The translations under genes and the position numbers were made by a program. This document shows, one piece after another, positions 8,579 through 17,873 of a DNA stretch of 64,000 nt; the stretch's first letter is position 1, and every line of letters begins with the position of its first letter. The DNA is taken from positions 1-64,000 of the forward strand of contig JAFGOM010000109.1 in assembly GCA_016926505.1 (NCBI GenBank), given 5' to 3'. The notes under the pieces were generated by a model. It was given only the letters and a program-made list of their open reading frames with translations. It was not told the origin of the DNA and ran no database searches. This stretch comes from Methanospirillaceae archaeon (GTDB taxonomy: Archaea; Halobacteriota; Methanomicrobia; Methanomicrobiales; Methanospirillaceae).

Positions 8579-9098
8579 ATATCCGGATGTTTGAGTAAAA
8601 TTGGTAAAATTCCCAATCTGCCATAGTCCCAATACATTTTTGCGATACATCTGCTCTTTATTCCGGAATAATCCTAAATTAACAACAGGATTATTCCGTG
8701 TTCAGGCATGTACCGGTATACAGAAAGGGTATCTGCACCTGATCTAATACCGGTATAAAAACTCTTATCCGTTTTCACAGCTAGGTATATTGAAGGTCTC
8801 AAACGAGATCTGAACCGGATGCGGCATGAAGAGTCTGGAATACATCTTTACTCTTCAGGTACAGGGAGTCGAACATACGTGAATAGCCTGACGAACAAGA
8901 ACCGTTGTCGAACAATACACGCGTATCCCCGGTATCGTTTCTTTCGTGTTGTTTTATCAATGATACCGGTGTCTGGATTAGCAGTGCATAAAGTTCTTTT
9001 TCGAATTATTTCTGGTCTATTTTCTGGTGATGTTCCTGCGCATTCAACACCTGCACAACGGGTGAAAACGAAAAAATCTATGCGAGGAATGGTAAAGC
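8579..9098. other. Intergenic region with ftsZ2 terminator hairpin and long leader of the coiled-coil gene
   Basis: No convincing gene. It carries a perfect 12-bp inverted repeat after ftsZ2 (8664-8698), a TATA box TATAAAAA at 8754-8761 preceded by a copy of TACCGGTATA also seen at 8711-8720, and then about 310 bases to the next start codon. That leader includes a perfect 8-bp stem TGAAGAGT/ACTCTTCA (8827-8834 with 8850-8857). A 96-codon frame at 8819-9109 crosses it but looks non-coding. Confidence 0.4.
8664..8698 (+). terminator. Perfect 12-bp hairpin downstream of ftsZ2
   Basis: CGGAATAATCCT (8664-8675) is exactly complementary to AGGATTATTCCG (8687-8698) with an 11-base loop. It lies 86 bases after the ftsZ2 stop. 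No long T run follows, so it may be an RNA-stabilising 3' end or a protein site rather than a classical terminator. Confidence 0.4.
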
Positions 9099-9959
9099 AT
9101 GCTGAATGAATTGATTGATAAACGTAGATCTTCTGTTGCATCTTCAGAAGATCACAAGAATAAACGTAATGAGCTGAACGCCCAGGCAAGCCAGTATGCC
9201 AGGGAACGGAACACTTTAAATAATCAAACCCGTGAATTTGTTGAAGAAGCCCAGAAACACAAAGATCAGCGGGACCAGTTCAACAAAGAAGTCCAGGATC
9301 TCAAAGTCCGCAGAAACCAGCTCAATGAAGAAGCGAATGTAATCTTTACAGAAGTTGAATCCTTTAAGAAAGATCACGGCGGTGTTAAGAACCGTGGCAT
9401 CAAGGAGTTGCAGAAACAGATTGAACACCTTGAATTCCGCCAGCAGACCGAGGTTTTTAGCACTGAGAAAGAACGTGAACTTATCGATAAGATCAAGCAG
9501 ATGAAGGATCAGGTCAAGGAGCATGAGATAGAATTTGAGCAGAACAAGGAGATCCGGGAGAAGATCCTTGCTGCAAAAGACCTCAGAAAAGAAGCTTCTG
9601 ATATTCATGATCAAATTACCGTGCTTGCCGAGGACGCCCAGAAACACCATGACCTGATGGTCGAATGCTACCGTAAAGCAGATGCCTCACGGGAAGAAGC
9701 AGACGCCGCCCACAGAAAATTCGTTCAGGCACAGGAAGCTGCAGATACTGAGCATAAACTCTTTATCGAATCCCAGAAGGAACTCAGGGATTACGACAAG
9801 GTTATCGGCGGCCTTCGAAAGAAGAGTAAAAAGACAAAACAGAATAAAGAACAGAAAGAAGTCAGGAAAGAGGCAGAACAGATATTTAATATGTTCCGTG
9901 CCGGTGAAAAACTCACCACTGAAGATATCCTGCTTCTGCAGCGTTCAAAACTTATCTGA
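9099..9959 (+). CDS. Archaeal coiled-coil protein (COG1340-like)
   Basis: 286 residues, almost entirely predicted alpha-helical coiled coil, rich in Glu, Lys, Gln and Arg, with a repeating RN.LN.Q/E pattern in the first 80 residues and a basic KKSKKTKQNKEQKE stretch near 245. It ends in a short predicted helical module (AGEKLTTEDILLLQRSKL). Proteins of this type (COG1340) are widespread in Euryarchaeota with no established role; proximity to ftsZ2 is suggestive only. GAGGA lies about 14 bases before the start. No membrane segment or signal peptide. Confidence 0.8.
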   Translation: MLNELIDKRRSSVASSEDHKNKRNELNAQASQYARERNTLNNQTREFVEEAQKHKDQRDQFNKEVQDLKVRRNQLNEEANVIFTEVESFKKDHGGVKNRGIKELQKQIEHLEFRQQTEVFSTEKERELIDKIKQMKDQVKEHEIEFEQNKEIREKILAAKDLRKEASDIHDQITVLAEDAQKHHDLMVECYRKADASREEADAAHRKFVQAQEAADTEHKLFIESQKELRDYDKVIGGLRKKSKKTKQNKEQKEVRKEAEQIFNMFRAGEKLTTEDILLLQRSKLI

Positions 9960-10036
9960 GTCGTAAGCCTCCAGAAGAGGGCGACATTCCTTTTTTTGAC
10001 CAATTCTTTAATATTTTCAGCAACAAATTATTGTTC

Positions 10037-11173
10037 ATGGAAAACCCCCGGACTCTTGTTCTGAATGTGGACAGGGATGATGATATCGGGTATAAGGCAC
10101 ATATAGAAAGTCCGGTAATTGGAAGAGAAGAATGCCTTGCCGCAGCACAATCTCTTGCATTGACAGATCCTGAAGATTCGGATCTCAATGCCATTTTTCA
10201 GACGATAAAGATCTATGATGAACTGAAAGGTGCCGGTGAAAACGTCGATATAGCGATTATTGGGGGAAATCATTCGAGGTTTATTGAGGGTGACAGAAAG
10301 ATTGCCCGGATCCTTGAAGAGGTGGTTGCCGGGACGGGATCAACGCAATGTATCCTGGTTACCGATGGGGGAGAGGATGAGTATGTTCTCCCCATCATCA
10401 CATCGAAGATCCCGGTAGCAAGCATCTCGCGTGTCGTTGTAAACCAGATGCCAAACCTTGAAGGAACCTATTATATTCTCAAGAAAATTATCAGCGATCC
10501 CAAGATGTCCCGGTTTGTTCTGGTGCTTCCGGGTCTTGCGCTTTTGTTATATGCAATCAGCTATCTCCTGAATCGTCCTGAAATAGCAACAATAATCATC
10601 GCCGGCGGCATTGGTGCCTATCTTTTGTACCGGGGATTCTCGATTGATGAAGTGGTTCAGAACCAGTACAAAAATTTAAAGAACACCCTGTCCCGGGGCA
10701 GGTTCTCTTTCGTGACCTCTATAGGAGGAATTATTATCGGTGTTATCGCTATCATGGATGGATATGCGAGCCTGGCCCGATACTGGGATGGTTCGGGACT
10801 TTTCCCTGCACTTCTGATATTTATCTATGGTTCTGTCTTCTGGTTTATTGTTGCCGGTATTTTGATATCAGCAGGCAGTATTATTGATAGTTTCATCCAC
10901 GAGAGAAATATCTTTACCACTGTTATTATCCTTCCCTTTTTCATCAGTGCAGTTGGGGTATTTGCCTATGGAGGATCCTGTTACATGCTTTCGCAGGGGG
11001 GCATCACAGGATTTCCCTTACCTGCATCTGAAGGCATTAATTACATTATTCAGGCAACAGTTGGCGGGCTTATCTGTGCGTTGGTAGGAATGGTTCTGCA
11101 GCACATGGTTGTTCAGATGATGCAGGGAAGAAAAGAGATGATTGATGTGACTCATGGGGAATCACCGGTATAA
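10037..11173 (+). CDS. DUF373 family membrane protein
   Basis: 378 residues from ATG 10037 (an upstream TTG at 10031 is in frame). The N-terminal cytoplasmic part (1-155) holds LVLNVDRDDDIG at the start, followed by DVAIIGG-type and LVTDGGEDEYVLP segments characteristic of DUF373; an Asp-rich Rossmann-like fold is likely. The rest has about seven to eight membrane segments. The family is nearly restricted to archaea and its function is unknown. It lies 77 bases downstream of the coiled-coil gene on the same strand, so the two may be co-transcribed. Confidence 0.85.
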   Translation: MENPRTLVLNVDRDDDIGYKAHIESPVIGREECLAAAQSLALTDPEDSDLNAIFQTIKIYDELKGAGENVDIAIIGGNHSRFIEGDRKIARILEEVVAGTGSTQCILVTDGGEDEYVLPIITSKIPVASISRVVVNQMPNLEGTYYILKKIISDPKMSRFVLVLPGLALLLYAISYLLNRPEIATIIIAGGIGAYLLYRGFSIDEVVQNQYKNLKNTLSRGRFSFVTSIGGIIIGVIAIMDGYASLARYWDGSGLFPALLIFIYGSVFWFIVAGILISAGSIIDSFIHERNIFTTVIILPFFISAVGVFAYGGSCYMLSQGGITGFPLPASEGINYIIQATVGGLICALVGMVLQHMVVQMMQGRKEMIDVTHGESPV

Positions 11174-11218
11174 GATTCGAGGCCTATACCCTCCCATTTA
11201 CCCGCTTTTACACGGCTT

Positions 11219-12562
11219 TTACACGTTATGCCGGTTACAGTACCGGTGTGCAAACGAGATCTCTTCCGGGAGAATGGCATCAGGGATCCAGTACCGGTCA
11301 ATACCCGCGATAGCCGCGTCATCAGGATCGTGAATCTCCTGTTTGCAAAAGACACATATTGGATTTTTCCCCAGATGTTCTATCTTGTTCTGCAATGAAA
11401 AATGAGTTGTTTCCTCTCGTGTTTCTGTTTTAAGAATCTCATCGACTGCCTGTTTTGCAAGCATAAACCGTCTTATCACGCGCTCTTTTGAACTCGTTGA
11501 GAAGGTGATAGCATCGGTAAAACTGTAATTGGAAGCCATCAGGTCGATGAACGCTTCCCTGATGGCATCACGATACAGGGCTATCTCTTCTTCTGAAATG
11601 GCTGCAAAGATATGCATCCATGAATCATAAAGGAGGATATGAATCCGGGATCCCCATCTTCCATGGGGATCCCGTTTTGTTCCTCCATAATATCGTGCAA
11701 AGGTATGCTCTAAAAAGACATGGTGGACATTCTTTACTGCTCTCACAAAGGCATCTGCAAGTATTGTCTCATCTTGTGGGGATATGTTCCGATAGGATTC
11801 CAGATCCTGGTTAATAAAACGTCTCATTGGTGCATGGTAATTCTCATACCCTGCATGGTAGAATGAGGCAAATCTGATGACCATCTCTACATCTTTGAGC
11901 TGATAGTCCATCTCTGCGGCCTGAATGCATGAGAGAAACTCTTCGTTCCGGCTTAACTGTTTGAGGAGGTTTAGATACGGCCCCCGGTACATGCAGTTTC
12001 GTATCTCCATCTCATTGAGAGGAGTGGATCCGGTGTTAATCCGTTCAAAGATCTCGAATTTAATCTCATTGCTACTCTCTTTAAGGATAGTAATCGTTCT
12101 GAGATGGTAATACCTGATAATGTCCTGTAATTCCCGGGTGAGATCAGAGAAGAGCATTCCGTTAAGATGGGAGAAAACGGTAAGTTTCTGGAGATCAAAC
12201 GACTGGTCAGGAGGAAAGATCCCGTCGAGATAGGAGAAGAACGATGTCAGTCTCTGCTGTCCGTCAATCACTTCCTCACGACCGTCACCGATCTCTGATA
12301 AATAGATGATAGGTAAAGGAATCCGTAAGAGAACCGACTCGATGAGCCGTGATGCCTTCCCTTTGTCCCAGACATACATCCGCTGAAAATCGGGCTGAAG
12401 AATTAATTTTCCTGTCTTGAACTTCTCATACAAAGAAATAATCTCTGGATCACCTTTCTCGGTATAGACCTTGAACAGGTTATCATGAAAAGAACGGGTG
12501 TATGGCTCTCCTGTTGATGAATCCCATAAACAGGAGGTGGATGGAGTTTCCCTGATATTCAT
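11219..12562 (-). CDS. DUF262 domain protein with degenerate HNH-like C-terminus
   Basis: 447 residues. The DUF262 (GmrSD N-terminal, ParB/Srx-like) domain shows LQPDFQRMYVWDKGKASRLI, then PLPIIYLSEI and EEVIDGQQRLTSFF, the DGQQR nucleotide-binding motif, and FERINTGSTPLNEMEIRNC. The C-terminus has a treble-clef zinc pair CVFC and HRYCNRHN, as in DUF262-HNH proteins. Where an HNH nuclease has DHI.P, this protein has DRYWIP, so the first catalytic histidine appears replaced by arginine. DUF262 proteins include the GmrSD modification-dependent nucleases and other defence factors. It stands alone with no obvious partner. Substrate and activity are unknown. Confidence 0.8.
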   Translation of the reverse strand: MNIRETPSTSCLWDSSTGEPYTRSFHDNLFKVYTEKGDPEIISLYEKFKTGKLILQPDFQRMYVWDKGKASRLIESVLLRIPLPIIYLSEIGDGREEVIDGQQRLTSFFSYLDGIFPPDQSFDLQKLTVFSHLNGMLFSDLTRELQDIIRYYHLRTITILKESSNEIKFEIFERINTGSTPLNEMEIRNCMYRGPYLNLLKQLSRNEEFLSCIQAAEMDYQLKDVEMVIRFASFYHAGYENYHAPMRRFINQDLESYRNISPQDETILADAFVRAVKNVHHVFLEHTFARYYGGTKRDPHGRWGSRIHILLYDSWMHIFAAISEEEIALYRDAIREAFIDLMASNYSFTDAITFSTSSKERVIRRFMLAKQAVDEILKTETREETTHFSLQNKIEHLGKNPICVFCKQEIHDPDDAAIAGIDRYWIPDAILPEEISFAHRYCNRHNV

Positions 12563-12670
12563 ACTGATTCCTGGATGCAGAGTTTTTTATACTCACATTG
12601 TGTGTTATGAGATAGTATACTCCCAGTTCTTTTAATAGTTTTGAAGATTTACAACAAAAAAGAGAAGATA

Positions 12671-14497
12671 TCAGATATAATGTGGCTTTTGTGAGAGGAG
12701 GTGCGGGGTATAAAGGGGACGGTACGGCATTCCCTGTATCCCGGCATGAACCATGGTGATGAGTTCACCGAGTGTCATTGCTTCCTTGTATGGCTTTTTT
12801 GGATCTGATCTGGACCGGATGGTAACGGTTAACTCTCCTGAGCTTAGTTCCTCATCTCCGACAACAACGACATAGGGCACCCAGTCAACCCCTGCTTCAC
12901 GGACTTTTTTCCCGACCGTGATATCCCGATCGTCCATATCCGCCCTGATATTCTCCCTGTTCAGCCTGTCAATGATACCTTTTGCATATTCAGCATGTCT
13001 TTCTGCAATCGGAATCACCCTGACGATTACCGGAGAAAGCCATGTTGGAAGCCTGGGAACTGTTTGTGATTGTGTGTTCTCAAGAATGGCACAGATAACC
13101 CGCTCGATACTACCGGTTGGGGAACAATGAAGAATCGGTGGATACACTACCTCTCCATCCAGATGATACCTGATATCAAACCGTTTTGCGCTCTCAACAT
13201 CAATCTGAACGGTTGGGTTCTCGATAGGCCGGTTCTGACCATCTATCGCTGCAAGATCTATTTTTGCAATCCAGTAATGAACCCGTTCTGAGATTGTCTC
13301 TATGAGGAGCGGGACACCTGAGTTACAGACAAGGTTCTTGATCCATCCCTCATGTTCCTGATAAAATGCATCGGTACACCGGAATACCCCGACCAGATCC
13401 GTTCCAAGGTCCTGTCCGGTCTGCCACCCGATAGCAACCTGCTCCTCAAAGCAGGATAAAGCATTCTGCATGTCCCGGCATAAGGTGTGCATATCAGGCA
13501 TGGTAAAGGCCCGCAGGCGTTTTAGTCCAATGACCTCTCCTTTCTGTTCGTGCCGGAACGAGTAGGTAGAGAGTTCATACATCTTCATGGGCAACTGGTT
13601 GTGAGAGATATGCATATCCCTCATGATAGAGAACATCCCAAAACAGGCAGCAAACCGAAGCATCATGGTACGGTTTCCACTCTTAAACCGGTACTGCCGT
13701 TCACCGAATTTGTCTGCATGTTCAAAGATGGCTTTATCATCGAGATCATACATAACGGGAGTCTCCACCGGTGATGCACCATAGGAAAGAACCAGTGAGA
13801 GGGCATAATCAGCAAGAAGATCCCGAATCAGTTTTCCCCGGGGAAGCCACCGCAAGTGCCCGACATCACTTGCCTGCTCATAATCAACCAGTTCCTTAGA
13901 GCGCATCAGTTCAACATGAATAGGTTCTCCCCCGACCGGAACCGCGATTCCGGTCTCCTTCTTTATCAATGCCCCAAACGCATCATCGTTATTAAAATCA
14001 CTGGTCTCATGCCTGACACCGTCCGGGGTCAGTACAAAGAAGGTATGGGTAATATCCGGTCTGGATGATCTCGTCTGGATCTCGTCAGAAGTGATGGTAC
14101 GGGAGAGTTCCGATAACGGGTGGCCTTTACAGGAGATAGTAAAGGATTTATACCACCCGAAAGGTGCTCTCTCTACGGTAAATGACTGGGATAACTCCTT
14201 CTCAATCCCCTTTAGAACCGTGACTGCAACATCAGGAGAAGAGAGATCGTTGCTTAAATGAGCATAGGGGTATACCATTATCTTCTGACAGAGCACTGTT
14301 TGTGCAGTTTGTGCTATCTCCTGTGCGGTTTTTTTGATGATTGCTTCTACTGCATCAGCATCATCTGATTCAACTGCACAGAACGCAACAAGTACCTCCT
14401 CGAGACTGCCGGAAAGTGCCGTGGTATCCTCTGCCATCCTGGTTTTTTTCGTTGCCTTAAATTCGATAAAGTCTGAATGTATCAAAAGAAGACGCAT
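12671..14497 (-). CDS. thrS: Threonyl-tRNA synthetase, archaeal type
   Basis: 608 residues. The N-terminal about 140 residues are the archaea-specific editing domain (D-aminoacyl-tRNA deacylase-like, [13 protein letters not shown] start, [11 protein letters not shown] near 93) that removes mischarged serine. The catalytic class II core follows, with motif 2 in the region [15 protein letters not shown] and motif 3 near [16 protein letters not shown]. The C-terminal anticodon-binding domain includes [14 protein letters not shown]-like sequence. It charges tRNA-Thr. Its length fits the archaeal enzyme. The gene is single with a short promoter region, where TTACTTCAT and TAACTTCAT are tandemly repeated near 14517-14536. 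Confidence 0.95.
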   Translation of the reverse strand: MRLLLIHSDFIEFKATKKTRMAEDTTALSGSLEEVLVAFCAVESDDADAVEAIIKKTAQEIAQTAQTVLCQKIMVYPYAHLSNDLSSPDVAVTVLKGIEKELSQSFTVERAPFGWYKSFTISCKGHPLSELSRTITSDEIQTRSSRPDITHTFFVLTPDGVRHETSDFNNDDAFGALIKKETGIAVPVGGEPIHVELMRSKELVDYEQASDVGHLRWLPRGKLIRDLLADYALSLVLSYGASPVETPVMYDLDDKAIFEHADKFGERQYRFKSGNRTMMLRFAACFGMFSIMRDMHISHNQLPMKMYELSTYSFRHEQKGEVIGLKRLRAFTMPDMHTLCRDMQNALSCFEEQVAIGWQTGQDLGTDLVGVFRCTDAFYQEHEGWIKNLVCNSGVPLLIETISERVHYWIAKIDLAAIDGQNRPIENPTVQIDVESAKRFDIRYHLDGEVVYPPILHCSPTGSIERVICAILENTQSQTVPRLPTWLSPVIVRVIPIAERHAEYAKGIIDRLNRENIRADMDDRDITVGKKVREAGVDWVPYVVVVGDEELSSGELTVTIRSRSDPKKPYKEAMTLGELITMVHAGIQGMPYRPLYTPHLLSQKPHYI

Positions 14498-14758
14498 AGA
14501 TCTATTTCTCCAACAAGTTACTTCATGATAACTTCATAGTAGCTCTCTAGTATTAGAAGTAACAGGGCATAAATCAATACTGTTCTTCTTTCTGATAGCG
14601 GGAATAATTGTGTCTTTTCGGGATTCGTCTCTCATCAGAAGAGCTGTTTCTTTTCCTTTCAGGGTATCATTATTCCGGCTGGATTAGTGAGTAAAGAAAC
14701 CATAAGAGATAGCCTTATTAGAACGCCTGCGCAATTTACCTAATGGTGTAATACATTC

Positions 14759-14911
14759 ATGTGTTCAGTTGGCGGACCGGTTGATGTCGATATCGAGGAT
14801 CGTATCAAGACAAAGAATTGCCAGTGTAAAGACTGTGGCGGTTCATTTAAGGGTATCGGGAAAAAAATCCGTTGCCCGACCTGTGGATCTGACAATATCT
14901 GTGAATTGTAA
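14759..14911 (+). CDS. Small zinc-ribbon protein (50 residues)
   Basis: This 50-codon gene is easily missed. Cysteines sit at 2, 21, 23, 26, 39, 42 and 48; CKDC (23-26) and CPTC (39-42) form a zinc ribbon after an acidic N-terminus (PVDVDIEDRI). Only three bases separate its stop from the next start, so the two are very likely one transcript. Such ribbons often bind nucleic acid or act as subunits of larger complexes. I do not recognise a named family. GGTG lies about 14 bases upstream of the ATG. Confidence 0.75.
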   Translation: MCSVGGPVDVDIEDRIKTKNCQCKDCGGSFKGIGKKIRCPTCGSDNICEL

Positions 14912-14914
14912 ATC

Positions 14915-15415
14915 ATGAAGATTCACCTGGACCGGGATGTCCTTCTTATCAGGGGGGATCATTCCTTTCTTCTTGTCGGTGTAGTGCAGGAGCCGTTTGC
15001 TCTCTGTCTTGAGACCCGTGATGATGAATGGTGCCAGGGGATCGATGCAGGGGATCTGGTCGCGGTATCTGCCCCCGAAGATGGTGACCCGATGCAGGGT
15101 CTCATCCTGCTTGAACTCGTAAGAAAGTTCCACGTTCCGGTTATTGTTCTCCCAAAAGGGCATCCTGGTTCGTCCCGGTTACAGATGGTGGTCTCGGCAG
15201 GGGCAGAGATCAGCATGAACTGTTCGATAGAGCGGGGAACACACCCGGAACAACACCTCCTCTGTTCTTCGGATGAGCTGTCAGGGATGCATCTGCAAAG
15301 TGATGATTCCGGGGTTACTATTCTTTCATGTCCTTCCCATGCACAGGTTTATCGGATCCCGGATCCCGTTCTCGTACATGCACCGATACAACCGGAAACC
15401 GGAGTGAGATATTAA
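14915..15415 (+). CDS. Conserved-looking hypothetical protein, coupled to zinc ribbon
   Basis: 166 residues, soluble, beginning MKIHLDRDVLLIRGDHSFLL. The pattern of an early beta-rich part followed by LELVRKFHVPVIVLPKGHPG and LQMVVSAGAEISMNCSIERG suggests an alpha/beta fold with a central strand and glycine loop. No catalytic motif is clear, and I do not recognise the family. It starts three bases after the zinc-ribbon gene, so the two probably function together. It is not related in sequence to the secreted protein that follows 62 bases later. Confidence 0.65.
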   Translation: MKIHLDRDVLLIRGDHSFLLVGVVQEPFALCLETRDDEWCQGIDAGDLVAVSAPEDGDPMQGLILLELVRKFHVPVIVLPKGHPGSSRLQMVVSAGAEISMNCSIERGTHPEQHLLCSSDELSGMHLQSDDSGVTILSCPSHAQVYRIPDPVLVHAPIQPETGVRY

Positions 15416-15477
15416 CCGTCAGGTGTACTGCCTTAAAACCTGCTAATACGATCAATAATGAAAATACCGGCTTAATC

Positions 15478-16041
15478 ATGAAAAAAGTTCTAATTTTAGA
15501 GGTCCTGTCTTTAATCGGTGTAGTTTTTCTCATCTCAGCGATTGCCGTATCAGGTGATGGAAATACGACTGTCTGCGAAGAAGAGTATGCATGCAATACC
15601 ACTGATGATAGAAAGGCTTGTAATCAGTCATACTTTAATTGTTCTGTATCAGAACCGGCAGACGGGTATCCCCCCCTCTCTGATACACCGGAGACAGAAA
15701 CAGAGGATACGAGTCAGGATATAGGAGAGAGGAGCGATGAAGGAGGGTCTGATGCTTTTTCCTCTGAAAACTCCCGTGAAATAGAAGAGAATAAAAAGAT
15801 AGATCCCGGGTCTGACAGGGATGAAATCTCACGATCTCCTCCCGGTTGGTCAGAGAAGAGTTCAGGTTATGATTTTATCGCCATGAGTGAACAGAATACA
15901 GCGATGGCTCAGAAAAACCAGGAAAATGCCCAATTAGCTCTTCATTCCTCTCTGCGGGGAAGAAATTCAGGTATCGGGATTAATATCTTTGATGCACCCC
16001 GCCCGGTCAGATTGCCGGCAGGATGGGGTTGCGGGGGGTAA
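15478..16041 (+). CDS. Secreted acidic protein with Cys-rich N-terminal segment
   Basis: 187 residues from ATG 15478. A signal peptide (MKKVLILEVLSLIGVVFLIS, cleavage near AVSG) is followed by a short cysteine-containing stretch (CEEEYAC, CNQSYFNC) and a long disordered region rich in Glu, Asp, Ser and Pro. The end is Arg/Pro-rich (APRPVRLPAGWGCGG). No membrane anchor is seen, so it is either released or held by partners. A longer frame from 15328 overlaps the previous gene and lacks support. Function unknown. Confidence 0.6.
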   Translation: MKKVLILEVLSLIGVVFLISAIAVSGDGNTTVCEEEYACNTTDDRKACNQSYFNCSVSEPADGYPPLSDTPETETEDTSQDIGERSDEGGSDAFSSENSREIEENKKIDPGSDRDEISRSPPGWSEKSSGYDFIAMSEQNTAMAQKNQENAQLALHSSLRGRNSGIGINIFDAPRPVRLPAGWGCGG

Positions 16042-16056
16042 TCCCGGTTTTAGCTC

Positions 16057-16572
16057 TTATTCTGATATCTCTTCCTGGTTTATTGGTGGCCGAAGGAGAA
16101 CGAGACAGGCTGCAACGAGATCATGCAATCCCTGATGTTTTTTTGTGTAAAGAATACAGAAAAAACCACTTAATACCAATAAAAAAGAGATCCATTTCGA
16201 GAAATGCCTGAGCGTAGCCCTGGTAAAGGTTATCCTCTCTCCTTTCAGGTCGGTGACGATGATACGAAGCGTCATTTTCCCAAGAGTAGCCTGGTTCTGA
16301 CTGGATTCAAGAGCCGCAAAATAAAGCCACGGGATGAGAACAATCGTCACGAGAAAGGCTGTGACGACCGGCATAGGCACTATTGATATGATTATCGTTC
16401 CGGATGTGTCAGTAACCGGCTGGTGGTGAATCATCTGGTTTATCATCCGGATCGCAAGAGAAAACCCGAGATATGCACCGACAATCAGGGCAATGAGAAT
16501 AAGGATAATGATATCTATGAGGAATGCACCCGTTCTTCGCCAGAATGAGGAATAAATAAAATTCTTTTCCAT
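16057..16572 (-). CDS. RDD family membrane protein
   Basis: 171 residues. The RDD signature is present: R13-type FWRRTGAFLIDIIIL at the start of the first membrane helix, and a third-helix block with QATLGKMTLRIIVTDLKGER, which is typical of the family. Three membrane segments are predicted. RDD proteins are small integral membrane proteins, some implicated in ion transport; the role here is unknown. It overlaps no neighbour and faces the secreted acidic protein gene tail-to-tail. Confidence 0.85.
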   Translation of the reverse strand: MEKNFIYSSFWRRTGAFLIDIIILILIALIVGAYLGFSLAIRMINQMIHHQPVTDTSGTIIISIVPMPVVTAFLVTIVLIPWLYFAALESSQNQATLGKMTLRIIVTDLKGERITFTRATLRHFSKWISFLLVLSGFFCILYTKKHQGLHDLVAACLVLLRPPINQEEISE

Positions 16573-16802
16573 TGGATCACCATCCGGAAATAACCATGCA
16601 GAATAATGCGAATGATCCTGCTGTTTTGAGAGAATCGGATTTTATTCCTGCCCGGTGGCGATTCCCATAGGATAAATATGGTATTGCATTCATCATATGC
16701 CTGTCATTATACCTACTACCGAATAAAAAATGAATCTATCGGAATTCAGCTCTGTATTCTCCCGGTCTGTTTCTTCTTTTCAGCTTTTACAAACCAATGA
16801 GA

Positions 16803-17873
16803 TCAGGAAACCGTCTCCCTTGCATCTGTCATCCGTATCACAAGGGAAGTAAGCAGAATAATAACACACAGAATCACCAGGAAAATCATCCCGTGGTAGA
16901 GAAGGATGGTTCCTGATGCGAGTTGTGCGACAATATGTAATGGATTGTACGGTACCGAGACGATTCCCAGCATGATAATTACTGCCACCATTGAGAAGAT
17001 GAACTGGGCTTTTGTCCGATCAGCATAATGTAACGCGATTATTGCTCCCATAAGGATGAGTACTGCTGATCCAGCCGTTACCAGTATGAGAATCTCTACC
17101 ATGTGAGAGATAAAAACACCATTTAATAGCAGGAGTATAAGCCACATTCCTGCCTGGGCAGGAACAAGAAGGAGGGTAACAAGCAGTTTTCCGGCGATCA
17201 GTTCTTTCATGGTCACGGGCGTGGATCGGATGGTATCAAGAGTCTGTTGTTCATACTCCTCTGTGATCAGATCGATGATAAGGGCTGCCGAGATAAAGGC
17301 AGGCATAAAAAGGAGCAGAGGTATAAGGACTCCGTATATGAACTCATAAAACCCTGTTTTTGATGCTCCGGGAGGAAAGGCTGCCGATACCGGGATCTCG
17401 GAAAGTCGTGATATTCTGGCCTGTCGCAGTTCTTTCTCCTCTGCAAGCAGGATCTCTTTTAATTTCATCTCGATAAGAGCTGCCTGGATATCATTTTTGA
17501 GTGTATACATCGTGACAGAAAAAGGCTCCTGTTCATCAGGGTGTCCTTTTGGTACATACAGTACCGCAGCCAGTTTTCGTTCCTTTAATGCTGCAACGGC
17601 AGTGGAAAGGTCCATAGAAAAGGGAATTATCGTCTTATCTGTATTCAGTCTTATGAGTACAGGAGAATCCTCTCCACAATAACCGACCCGGTAATACACC
17701 CTTCCGTAATCATCAAGGGATTCAGGGTTATACATGGCAGTAAGTCCGACCATGAGAAATGAAGAGAAGAGTGCGATGAAAAGCTGGAGAAGAATGGCAA
17801 AGAGAATGGTCTTCTCCTGGGATATGCCTGAAAAATCCTTCCGTGCGATATTCCATACATGATTCAGATTCAT
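16803..17873 (-). CDS. ABC-2 type exporter permease
   Basis: 356 residues from the ATG at 17873, whose ATGA overlaps the stop of the upstream permease gene. One N-terminal membrane helix (ILFAILLQLFIALFSSFLMV) is followed by a large extracytoplasmic domain (about 50-185) and five more helices, the pattern of NatB/GldG-type ABC-2 permeases. EEYEQQTLDTIRSTPVTMKE is the conserved cytoplasmic loop that contacts the ATPase. It works with the permease/PrsW fusion and the divergent ATPase to export an unknown substrate, or to handle cations or lipids. The four-base overlap implies translational coupling. Confidence 0.85.
   Translation of the reverse strand: MNLNHVWNIARKDFSGISQEKTILFAILLQLFIALFSSFLMVGLTAMYNPESLDDYGRVYYRVGYCGEDSPVLIRLNTDKTIIPFSMDLSTAVAALKERKLAAVLYVPKGHPDEQEPFSVTMYTLKNDIQAALIEMKLKEILLAEEKELRQARISRLSEIPVSAAFPPGASKTGFYEFIYGVLIPLLLFMPAFISAALIIDLITEEYEQQTLDTIRSTPVTMKELIAGKLLVTLLLVPAQAGMWLILLLLNGVFISHMVEILILVTAGSAVLILMGAIIALHYADRTKAQFIFSMVAVIIMLGIVSVPYNPLHIVAQLASGTILLYHGMIFLVILCVIILLTSLVIRMTDARETVS

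Noticed and set aside
8819-9109. 96-codon frame in the leader of the coiled-coil gene
   Set aside because: Odd composition with several rare-looking CGA codons, no motif, overlaps the next start, and the region carries a hairpin that explains its structure.
14516-14564. GTTACTTC/GAAGTAAC pairing upstream of thrS as a T-box
   Set aside because: T-box leaders are bacterial, the loop is 33 bases long and no antiterminator pattern is present.
16023-16211. 62-codon frame with signal-like N-terminus
   Set aside because: It is antisense to the end of the RDD gene, and its hydrophobic start is a shadow of that gene.
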